Positions 26,964 to 33,253 of a DNA stretch of 64,000 bases are shown piece by piece. The translations under genes were made by a program, and so were the position numbers. The notes beneath the pieces were generated by a model that worked only from the letters and a program-made list of their open reading frames with translations, had not been told where the DNA came from and ran no database searches. Numbering within the stretch: the first letter of the stretch is position 1; every line of letters starts with the position of its first letter. Origin of the DNA: Keguizhuia sedimenti (lineage in GTDB: Bacteria > Pseudomonadota > Gammaproteobacteria > Burkholderiales > Burkholderiaceae_D); contig JAUYVH010000005.1 in assembly GCA_030715135.1 (NCBI GenBank), forward strand, positions 124,001 to 188,000. Direction: 5' to 3'.

Positions 26964-27179
26964 CTAGTCAACAGCGCTGCGAATTTTAATCGCTTCGACT
27001 ACCCGGCTTTCCGCTTCTTCCCATTTGGCCAGAATGGCCGGATCGGAAGACTCGCATAAAAGTTCAGTGAAGAGGCTGTTACGAACGGCATAAATATTGA
27101 AGAGTGCCGTATTGAAGATACGTGAGTAAAACCGCCTAGACTGCAGATCCATACCAGCAAACATTTTCTTGTGAAGCAT
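26964..27179 (-). CDS. Small hypothetical protein
   Basis: 71 residues from the ATG at 27179 (MLHKKMFAGMDLQSRRFY), chosen because AGGGGAGG lies 7 nt upstream; a longer start has none. The product is soluble, with helical stretches SRIFNTALFNIYAVRNSLF and KWEEAESRVVEAIKIRSAVD, faintly like the N-terminus of phasin-type granule proteins. I cannot assign it to a family. Its strong ribosome site and coding character argue for a real gene. Confidence 0.6.
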   Translation of the reverse strand: MLHKKMFAGMDLQSRRFYSRIFNTALFNIYAVRNSLFTELLCESSDPAILAKWEEAESRVVEAIKIRSAVD

Positions 27180-27720
27180 GTCACACCTCCCCTGTTTGCA
27201 CTGCAAAGTACGTATAGTGAGTGTAACCCAATTCGTGTGCTTCACAACCAAACGCTTACTGTCGCCAGATTTAAATCAAGAAGCTGTCTTATCCTTGCAA
27301 TCCCTGGCCGAAGAGCAGCGGTTCAAATTGCCGAATTGACGCAATGTGAGTCAGGCTTTGCATTCGTGCGAGTTCATTTATAACTATTTTCCGCAGCAGT
27401 AAAAGAACAGTTCAGCGGATTACTTGGCACAAAAACCCACGTCACAATGCAACACAGGGGAAATTCAAGAATGAGCTGAAGATATTTTTTCATGCACAGG
27501 AGCAACAAAAAATGCTCGAAGGTTTGAAGCAAATCATGCTTTATGACAGGCAAGCAAATCCTCACTGAAGAACGCATGCAGATTCCTATATGATTATTTT
27601 TCTGGAGACCATAAGCTCTGCGTAGGGCGGCATGATGAGCACCGCAGCCCGGGCGGACCTTGGATTGCATTCCTTAACTCCATAGGGAAATAAAACTCAA
27701 TCAATGATAGGAGCCTAATA
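27180..27720. other. Intergenic stretch without a recognised gene
   Basis: 541 nt separating two divergently transcribed small genes, so it must contain their promoters. It is A+T-richer than its surroundings. The minus-strand frame 27374-27670 has no ribosome site and no protein-like character. No sigma-28 motif was seen. Confidence 0.45.
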
Positions 27721-28392
27721 ATGAAGAAAGTAATGGCAGGTCTGATTCTGAGCATGATGGGTATCGCTTTCTCGAGTGCGTCGATGGCAGCCTCGGGCGA
27801 CGCCGCCGGTCAGACGAAAGGGGCATCCGGCGAAACCGGTGCAGCACCAAAGAAAGGCCCTTCTGGTGAAACCGGCACCGCGTCCAAATCCGGCTCCGGC
27901 GAAAAAGGAACCGCGGCCAAGCCTGTCACCAAAGAACTGGAGACTTCATCCAAAGCCGGAGCTGGGGCTGGAGACACTTCCGCATCGCTCAAGGAAGTCC
28001 GCAAGAAGTCCGCGGAAGAGTACAAGGCTGCTAAGGAAAAATGCGACCAGATGAAAGGCAATGAAAAAGATGTATGCATGGCCGAGGCACGTGCAGAGCG
28101 CACCAAGGCAAGGGCAGAAGCCGAAGCAACGGTCAAAAACACTTCCAGCGCAAAACGCAAGGCCTTGGTTGATATTGCCAATGCCGAGTACGGCGTTGCA
28201 AAGGCCAAGTGCAAGGCCATGGAAGGCGATGCGAAAGACAAGTGCATGAACGACGCCAGAGAAGTACGTGCAAAGGCCACTCTGGAAACCACTACCCAGG
28301 AAAAGGCTTCCACCGCGATGGAGCCAAAGAAACAGGATCCAAACCAGGAACGCGCCGGAACCCGCCGCGAGACCAGCAACGAAAAGAAATAA
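27721..28392 (+). CDS. Exported Lys/Ala-rich protein with repeated Cys motif
   Basis: 223 residues, with ribosome site AGGAG before the ATG. A signal peptide (about 1-25, ending SASMAAS) leads to a low-complexity region (about 28-80) with repeated SGETG/SGEKG blocks. A charged helical part (about 90-190) follows, holding two copies of AKxKCxxMxGxxKDxCMxxAR (CDQMKGNEKDVCMAEAR and CKAMEGDAKDKCMNDAR) about 50 residues apart. Proteins with this paired-Cys helix repeat occur in many Burkholderiales as periplasmic proteins of unknown function. The C-terminus is disordered and polar. Disulphides within each C-x10-C pair are likely; the role is unknown. Confidence 0.85.
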   Translation: MKKVMAGLILSMMGIAFSSASMAASGDAAGQTKGASGETGAAPKKGPSGETGTASKSGSGEKGTAAKPVTKELETSSKAGAGAGDTSASLKEVRKKSAEEYKAAKEKCDQMKGNEKDVCMAEARAERTKARAEAEATVKNTSSAKRKALVDIANAEYGVAKAKCKAMEGDAKDKCMNDAREVRAKATLETTTQEKASTAMEPKKQDPNQERAGTRRETSNEKK

Positions 28393-28712
28393 TCAGGCAT
28401 ATGCATCGGGCCTGATTAATCCAGCCTGATTACGCAACAAATCCGTTATTGAGAGCCTTGCACCGGCACAGGAACTCGGTAACGGAACGTGTTATCCGAT
28501 TACCTGGATTGCGAATTGTCGCTCCGTCTGCCTCAACCAATCGCCCTTCGGGCATCCTTTGCCCACAGCAGATTCAATTTCGGCACGTATCGCATCAGGA
28601 TGGAATGAGCTTTTTGCCACTTCCTTTGCATAATCCAATCTGAATTAACCACCTCAGCAACAGCTCTGTTGGCAGAATACTCCGCACGCTGCCGGTCACA
28701 GACCAAGCCGCG
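28393..28712. other. Intergenic stretch, possible weak terminator at its left end
   Basis: 320 nt without a supportable gene. A 7-bp inverted repeat (ATCAGGC / GCCTGAT, 28392-28416) follows the preceding stop but lacks a T-run. The rest shows nothing that I can name. Confidence 0.4.
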
Positions 28713-29129
28713 CTAGGAATCAGACCTTCTGGAATAAGCCATTTTCCGTAGCGCCGGCCAGGTACCCAGCAAAATAGATAGCGTCACAAGCGCTGCAATC
28801 ATGTCCACTATCCAGTCTCTGACTGTGCCATTACGGTAGGGGAAAAAGCTTTGGATATATTCATCCGCCGCGCCCATGACGACAACCCATAGAAAAGCGT
28901 GGAGTGCCGTGACGAAGGACTGGCTGCGTGCTCCCGTATACAGGAGATAAGCAATTGTCGAATAGGCAAGGGAATGCAATACCAGCCCAGACGCAAATTC
29001 ACCCGCCTCTGCCCTGACGCCGGGAATGGCTCCGAGCAGAACAATCAGCAGATAAAGGATGAAAGCGCTCCAGTAGCGGATATTCCTGTAAATCGGCGAA
29101 AAAAATAAATGTACTAAAAAGGTGGGCAT
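28713..29129 (-). CDS. VanZ-like family membrane protein
   Basis: 138 residues with four predicted membrane helices (about 18-36, 48-66, 73-92 and 108-125). The VanZ-like features are a first-helix segment WSAFILYLLIVLLGAIPG, a second-helix HSLAYSTIAYLLY, and the conserved D-E-Y-I-Q-S-F-F-P with R-x-x-x-V-x-D-W downstream. Relatives include the teicoplanin-resistance protein VanZ, but most are chromosomal genes of unknown function and there is no van context here. Monocistronic. Confidence 0.85.
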   Translation of the reverse strand: MPTFLVHLFFSPIYRNIRYWSAFILYLLIVLLGAIPGVRAEAGEFASGLVLHSLAYSTIAYLLYTGARSQSFVTALHAFLWVVVMGAADEYIQSFFPYRNGTVRDWIVDMIAALVTLSILLGTWPALRKMAYSRRSDS

Positions 29130-29370
29130 CGTCTATAGAAATGAGGGAACGCAGCCGTAATCGTATCAAGGGAAGGCGTGCTTAGGCAGATGCGATGGAT
29201 TGATTCAAGATGTAATCTTTGCGTCGGGCCGTTTCAATCTGTTGCTAAAATGCTCAATGCACTTTTTTTACCATGGAATTTATGTTAAAAATTGCATCCC
29301 GGTATTGTTTTATGTTAAGCCAACAACGCAACTATATTGAAGTATCTAGAAATACGGGATGGGGAGCGAC

Positions 29371-29625
29371 ATGGAATGGATACAAAAATGGCTTGATGAG
29401 CGGCGTGTCAGGGCCTTGAAAAAAAGAGTCGAACGCATGCGGATGGAGGCGCAAGAGGCTGAACTCGAACCTCTGATGCCGGCAATGGAAACCATCAGCC
29501 GACGCATCCGGCTAGAACGCCTGGTTGTCCTGGAACGCGTGGTGCACGACATCGAGCGCCGGCAGACGGTCAGTGCAGCGGACGCCGCCCGCCACGCAGA
29601 TAATTCGGTGGCAACCCAGGCTTGA
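29371..29625 (+). CDS. Small basic coiled-coil hypothetical protein
   Basis: 84 residues from the ATG at 29371 (MEWIQKWLDERRVRALK), preferred over the ATG at 29359 because GGGGAG lies 5 nt before it. The protein is a single long charged helix (RALKKRVERMRMEAQEAE, then RRIRLERLVVLERVVHDIERRQ) with no membrane segment. I do not recognise a family. The frame opposite to it is a shadow. It is the last ordinary gene before the cassette region of integron locus 1. Confidence 0.55.
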   Translation: MEWIQKWLDERRVRALKKRVERMRMEAQEAELEPLMPAMETISRRIRLERLVVLERVVHDIERRQTVSAADAARHADNSVATQA

Positions 29626-29872
29626 ATCCGAATCAGTTTCACACCAACTACAAATCTTGCCGTCAGCCTCGCCGGCTTGTGCGAGAACTCGCCTTGCGCT
29701 TTCACTAAACGAACAGCTTTCTTCTGATTGCCCCTAAACCAGGCCAAGCGACAGATCCTAACTGTCCTGAATAAAAAAACCTCCCTTGCCTCCAGCTAAA
29801 GCGGACACCAAGTATTCCGCCGCCTTCATCAGGCACGAAACCAATCCACGCCAAATCGGCACCGCAGCAGCT
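29626..29872. other. Junction region left of cassette locus 1
   Basis: 247 nt without a supportable gene. Minus-strand text around 29795-29830 (GGAATACTTGGTGTCCGC) is reminiscent of insertion-sequence ends with a TGTCC motif, and the neighbouring cassette gene loses its 3' half here. No transposase can be read, so an element remnant is only a guess. Confidence 0.3.
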
Positions 29873-30082
29873 TCATGGCAGACCGATGACCGGCCTGCAT
29901 TCTGTCCACCTTCGTATTTGGCAAACGTACCAGCCTCTTGGCGGCCCGGCTTTAGAACCGCCGCCTGACAAGAACGTTACACCATTAAATGCAGCCATAG
30001 CCATCAGGAGCGGAACCACTCCACCGAGAGCATATAGGATGGATTGCGTCACTCGCCTTACTGCATTCATTTCAGTAGCCAT
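29873..30082 (-). pseudogene. Truncated cassette gene, paralogue of the gene at 57821
   Basis: The first 52 or so residues match the intact small membrane protein at 57821-58123 almost perfectly: MATEMNAVRRVTQSILYALG, a membrane helix with LLMAMAAFNGVTFLS, then AGPPRGWYV. After the codons for GWYV (about 29929) the two diverge abruptly, and this copy runs into an unrelated tail of 17 residues; the second membrane helix and basic C-terminus are missing. It starts directly at the attC-like boundary, as its paralogue starts at the attI-like boundary. It is the third and last element of cassette locus 1 and probably lost its end by a deletion or insertion. Confidence 0.8.
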
Positions 30083-30158
30083 TTAGCGGTTGACGTAACG
30101 GGCGGATGCGAGCGGGGCGAAGCCACGCTTGCAGACCCTGTTGACGGAAATGTTAAAA
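30081..30158 (-). repeat. attC-like site A (integron recombination site)
   Basis: A 78-nt imperfect palindrome on the minus strand, from R''-like TTTTAAC to R'-like GCTAAAT. Its central part, TGCAAGCGTGGCTTCGCCCCGC, pairs as a hairpin (AGCG-GG with CC-CGCT), and GTCAAC occurs near both ends. It shares the same hairpin core and flanks with site B at 48798-48878. It lies between the ankyrin cassette and the truncated cassette, exactly where an attC belongs. Confidence 0.75.
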
Positions 30159-30511
30159 CCCATTTTTCTCACGAACTCATGTACGGTGAGATGATCAATC
30201 GCCAGTTGTTTTGGTGTGTCGCCATACCGGTCCGTTAAGTTCTTTGCCCCAAGCGTCACCAAGCGTTCAACAGCCGACTGTTGGCCCAGCATAGCTGCGT
30301 AGTGAAGGGGAGTGTTCTGGTCTTCGCCTCGCTTATCAATGTCGGCCCCGTTCTCAACCAAAACAGATATTGCTTCTGCATCGCCCCACTTGGCAAATAG
30401 GTGGAGGGCGGTCTCGCCGGAAAATCGTTCGCTATGGACCGAATCCACCTTGACGCCAAAGAATAGGTCGGCGCCATCCGCCTCTTCCAATATCTGCTCA
30501 AGGGTCCGCAT
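30083..30511 (-). CDS. Ankyrin-repeat protein, integron cassette gene
   Basis: 142 residues. Ankyrin repeats occupy about 25-115: GETALHLFAKWGDAEAISVL, then NTPLHYAAMLGQQSAVERL, then YGDTPKQLAIDHL. The start ATG is 4 nt inside the boundary of attC site C, and the last 24 or so residues (NISVNRVCKRGFAPLASA and on) are encoded by attC site A, with the stop in its R' box. This start-at-boundary, end-in-attC form is typical of integron cassettes. Cytoplasmic, no signal; ankyrin repeats mediate protein binding, but the partner is unknown. It is the second cassette from attI1. Confidence 0.85.
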   Translation of the reverse strand: MRTLEQILEEADGADLFFGVKVDSVHSERFSGETALHLFAKWGDAEAISVLVENGADIDKRGEDQNTPLHYAAMLGQQSAVERLVTLGAKNLTDRYGDTPKQLAIDHLTVHEFVRKMGFNISVNRVCKRGFAPLASARYVNR

Positions 30512-30514
30512 AGG

Positions 30515-30571
30515 TTCTAACGTGAAAAATAACAGGCGCCGAAGGCGTCCTGGTTGATTGGCATGTTAGGT
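30515..30571 (-). repeat. attC-like site C
   Basis: 57 nt. On the minus strand R'' is ACCTAAC and R' is GTTAGAA; between them the arms CAACCAGGACGCC and GGCGCCTGTTA fold around TTC with one extra-helical base, as in classical 57-60 nt attC sites. It matches site D (58149-58205) at about 43 of 54 positions without gaps, although D lies in locus 3 on the other strand. Confidence 0.85.
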
Positions 30572-30578
30572 TTACTCT

Positions 30579-31079
30579 TTATAACCATTGTAGGCCCATT
30601 GAGTTTTGCTTAAATTCTTCAGGGTATTTTCTTAAATACCGGATTCTCAATAGTGACACTAATACAAGTAGCAATGGACCACCTGCCATAAGCATGGCAG
30701 TAAAGATAAATGCACCTATTGTCGCAAATGGGTTAGTTGCGGATTCCGATTTGATTATTTCCACTATAAGTGGGCTTAAGATCAACAGCGATCCACCTGC
30801 ATATCCTGTTAATACCCATTTTGGCGGGAATTCAGGCCCGGAAAAATTACGTACTGTCCACCAAAGGGATGCCCATGCTACCCAGCTCAATATAAATGCT
30901 GCAATTGCACAAATCCAAATCAGTAAGTCCAGGAATGATTTAATTCCAAAGGAGTTAGTTGGATTAAATAGAATTGCTAGGAAATGAGTTGCCAATGTTA
31001 TTGATATACCACTCCATGCCAAAAAGTATGGAATCGAACATCCAGCAAATATGAATGCAAATATTCTTAGAGTTCCCAC
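30579..31079 (-). CDS. Hypothetical integral membrane protein, first cassette of locus 1
   Basis: 166 residues from a GTG that is 4 nt from the attI-cassette boundary (GTTAGAT). Four hydrophobic segments: about 8-36, 47-70 (LLIWICAIAAFILSWVAWASLWW), 88-107 and 120-148. I do not recognise the family. The gene is conspicuously A+T-rich against its flagellar neighbours, a sign of acquisition as a cassette. Orientation is away from attI1, as expected for expression from a promoter in the integrase-attI region. Confidence 0.75.
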   Translation of the reverse strand: MGTLRIFAFIFAGCSIPYFLAWSGISITLATHFLAILFNPTNSFGIKSFLDLLIWICAIAAFILSWVAWASLWWTVRNFSGPEFPPKWVLTGYAGGSLLILSPLIVEIIKSESATNPFATIGAFIFTAMLMAGGPLLLVLVSLLRIRYLRKYPEEFKQNSMGLQWL

Positions 31080-31083
31080 AAAA

Positions 31084-31244
31084 ATCTAACGTAATTTAGA
31101 TAGAAAAAATTTCGGCCTAACCTGACGCACTGTCTGCTTAACCTGGAACCTCAATCCAGTTGAAACGCTTGCTGCACAAGCGTTCCGGCAATATGCTGCA
31201 TTTAAGCACAGCACCAAATAACCGTGAAAGGCAGATAGCCTTCA
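31084..31244 (-). other. attI-like site of integron locus 1
   Basis: 161 nt between the first cassette and the integrase remnant. On the minus strand three GTTA boxes (ends at 31090, 31121 and 31142) are spaced 31 and 21 nt apart, the last forming the cassette junction GTTAGAT. The same architecture recurs at 49329 (30 and 21) and 57766-57822 (30 and 20). Position, next to the 5' end of the integrase gene and divergent from it, is that of attI in known integrons. Confidence 0.75.
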
Positions 31245-31406
31245 TTGCAGCCTTTTGCACCTGATCCTAAACGACCCAGGCTGCTTGAACAAGCTAAACG
31301 TTGCATTAAAGACAAACACTCCAGCCAATGAACGGAAGAGACTTATCTCCATCGGATCCGATGGTATATCCGGTTCCGTTATTTACGCCATCCCATAAAC
31401 ATGGGA
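31086..31406 (+). repeat. Long direct repeat, copy 1 (attI + integrase 5' end)
   Basis: About 320 nt repeated in the same orientation at 49331-49650, with one single-base indel and about 26 mismatches by hand count in 310 aligned positions (near 92% identity, mostly transitions). The repeat begins exactly at the cassette boundary CTAAC and ends inside the integrase coding remnant. Confidence 0.9.
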
Positions 31407-31589
31407 GAAGCAGAAATCCGCTCTTTTCTGTCCTATTTGGTCAGCGCACGCAATGTGTCGGGTTCTACTTCCAGCCAGGCACTATGTGCACTGATCTTCC
31501 TGTATAAGCATGTTCTAGAAAGAGCGCTGCCTTGGATTGAAGGCATCAAGCTCCCAAAACGCGTAAGTCGGCAGCTGAGCGTCCTGATC
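31245..31589 (+). pseudogene. Integron integrase (IntI) remnant, copy 1
   Basis: Reading from the TTG at 31245 gives an IntI-like N-terminus, PDPKRPRLLEQAKRCIKDKH, then an in-frame TGA (31329-31331) at the place of the Arg in the usual HYSxRTE motif. It continues TEETYLHRIRWYIRF, RHPINMGEAEIRSFLSYL and ARNVSGSTSSQALCALIFLY, then LERALPWIEGIKLPKR, all typical of the SAM-like DNA-binding domain of tyrosine integrases of the IntI family. Similarity stops near 31586, next to the DUF167 gene. The catalytic R-H-R-Y domain is absent, so the enzyme is dead. The fragment from 31401 remains an open frame of 91 codons but is only the middle of the domain. Confidence 0.9.
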
Positions 31590-31610
31590 AAGATGATGGG
31601 TGGCACCTCT

Positions 31611-31835
31611 TCAATCATCATCAATTTGCACAAGTTTGATGCGAGCGCTTGCTCCGCTTTTGATCGAAACCGCTGACTTCCGACAACCGAAATGGCGTGC
31701 AATCAGCATTATCAGTTCTTCGTTAGCCTTGCCGTCAACCGGCGGCGCTTTCAATTTCGCAAGCCATATTCCTTCTGACTGTTCCAATGTGCTCGCACGA
31801 GCGTTCGGCTTAACTTTTACCTGGATGGTTTTCAC
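31611..31835 (-). CDS. DUF167 (YggU) family protein
   Basis: 74 residues from the GTG at 31835 (VKTIQVKVKPNARAS); a longer frame upstream has no family similarity. The DUF167 core is complete: VKPNARASTLEQ, WLAKLKAPPVDGKANEELIMLI and CRKSAVSIKSGASARIKLVQI. This is a small cytoplasmic alpha/beta protein of unknown function, widespread in bacteria. Its 3' end lies only about 22 nt from the end of the integrase remnant, so the loss of the integrase catalytic part ended at or near this gene. Confidence 0.88.
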   Translation of the reverse strand: MKTIQVKVKPNARASTLEQSEGIWLAKLKAPPVDGKANEELIMLIARHFGCRKSAVSIKSGASARIKLVQIDDD

Positions 31836-32032
31836 AATAGCTGCATTTCCGTGATGTCCCGACAATAGATGGCATTGTGCACAAGGTGATGGACATGATA
31901 CTGATCGGAGGCGGATCAGATTCTGATCGGCGGCTGAATTTTCAAGCCATGCCAATGACAAAACGGCCAGGATGATCGTCAACTTACTGGATCACCCGGG
32001 CCGTCCGGAAGACAAACTGTTGGGACTGCTTC

Positions 32033-33244
32033 TTAAAGAAAATTGAACAAGGAAAGCCCGGTAATTTTCGTGAATGATTTTTGCGCGGCTTCGAGGATGA
32101 TCTGGTTCTTGCTCAGGTCGCTCAGTGCCTTGTTGTAATCGACATCTTCGATATTGGAAATTGAAGCTTCATAATGCTCATTTTTTGCAGCGCCTGCTTC
32201 ATCGAGATGATCGAGTTCCTTCAAGCGTGCGCCGATCGAAGCCCGGATGCTTAGAACATTGTCGAGAGCGCTGTCGAAATTGTTGTTTGCGATGCCCAGT
32301 CCATGCGAAACATTCGCTCTGCCAATGGTTCCCGACCCCTGCGTTTGCAATAAGGTGATCACATCCTTAAGGGTAGTAAACAGGCTTTGCTTTTCGCTCG
32401 GGCGAACCGTCATCACATCGCCGTTTGCGGGAGCGCCTGAAGCGGTGATCTCCAGGCCATCGAAGGCAATGGTTTGCGGCGAGGCGTACGGACCGGTCGC
32501 CAGCGGAATGCCTGCCCTGGTCGGATCCAGCGTAATGTCGTACACCGAATAGGTCGCGCCGCCGCCGGAGAATACGATATCGTATTGGTGACCGGTCAGC
32601 ATTTGTGAATTCGTTACGGACAGGCGGGACACTGCGCCGGTACCGGTGTTGCCTGCCGCTACGGCCGAAGCGAATGTCCCGGTGCTGACAATATTGTCGA
32701 AAACCTGGTCGCCGCTATCGTTAATCGCCATCTGGCGCGCAGAATCCACCTGCATCATCGTTTGTCCCTGGTCGCCGTTGAATTGCGCGCCGTCCGGGGC
32801 TAGTGCGTAAGCCGGTGTTGTGAGCTGGTAGCCGCTGAACAGATAGTTACCCATTCCATCCCGGGTGTTGGCGATCGAGACCAGTTCATCGAAATGAGTC
32901 TGCAGATCCACCGCGATGAATTTCAGCTGGCTCTCATCGTAGCTTGGATTGCCGGCCTGAATGACAAGGGTTTTTACATCCTGGATCAGCTCGGTGGTTT
33001 TTTGAAGAACGCTTTCTTCCAGCGACAAGGCGCTCCTGGCGTTTTGCCGGTTGGCCGTGTACTGCGCATTCAGTTCCTGGCTCTGCGTCAGATTCAGCAC
33101 GCGTGCGGCACCGACCGGATCGTCTGCCGGAGAAAGAATGCGTTTGCCGGAGGCGACCTGCTGCTGGACCTTCATCAGCTTGGCTTGCGATTCCGTCATC
33201 CGGGCCAGGCCCGATTCATAAATCGTATTGGTACTGATGCGCAT
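32033..33244 (-). CDS. flgL: Flagellar hook-filament junction protein FlgL (HAP3)
   Basis: 403 residues. The N-terminal flagellin-like domain begins MRISTNTIYESGLARMTESQAKLMKVQQQVASGKRILSP in family fashion (short blocks TNTIYESG and QVASGKRI are diagnostic). The C-terminal flagellin-like end has RASIGARLKELDHLDE and SDLSKNQIILEAAQKSF ending SLFNFL. FlgL joins the hook-side FlgK to the flagellin filament. Last gene of the flg operon, 9 nt after flgK. No terminator is evident before the DUF167 gene. Confidence 0.95.
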   Translation of the reverse strand: MRISTNTIYESGLARMTESQAKLMKVQQQVASGKRILSPADDPVGAARVLNLTQSQELNAQYTANRQNARSALSLEESVLQKTTELIQDVKTLVIQAGNPSYDESQLKFIAVDLQTHFDELVSIANTRDGMGNYLFSGYQLTTPAYALAPDGAQFNGDQGQTMMQVDSARQMAINDSGDQVFDNIVSTGTFASAVAAGNTGTGAVSRLSVTNSQMLTGHQYDIVFSGGGATYSVYDITLDPTRAGIPLATGPYASPQTIAFDGLEITASGAPANGDVMTVRPSEKQSLFTTLKDVITLLQTQGSGTIGRANVSHGLGIANNNFDSALDNVLSIRASIGARLKELDHLDEAGAAKNEHYEASISNIEDVDYNKALSDLSKNQIILEAAQKSFTKITGLSLFNFL

Positions 33245-33253
33245 GGCTTACTC

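Noticed and set aside
26735-26989. Plus-strand open frame of 84 codons
   Set aside because: No ribosome site, Arg/Ser/Pro-rich non-globular translation, and it runs into the end of the small minus-strand gene.
29626-29930. Insertion sequence at the left end of locus 1
   Set aside because: A TGTCC-type end is suggestive, but no transposase, terminal repeat pair or target duplication can be identified.
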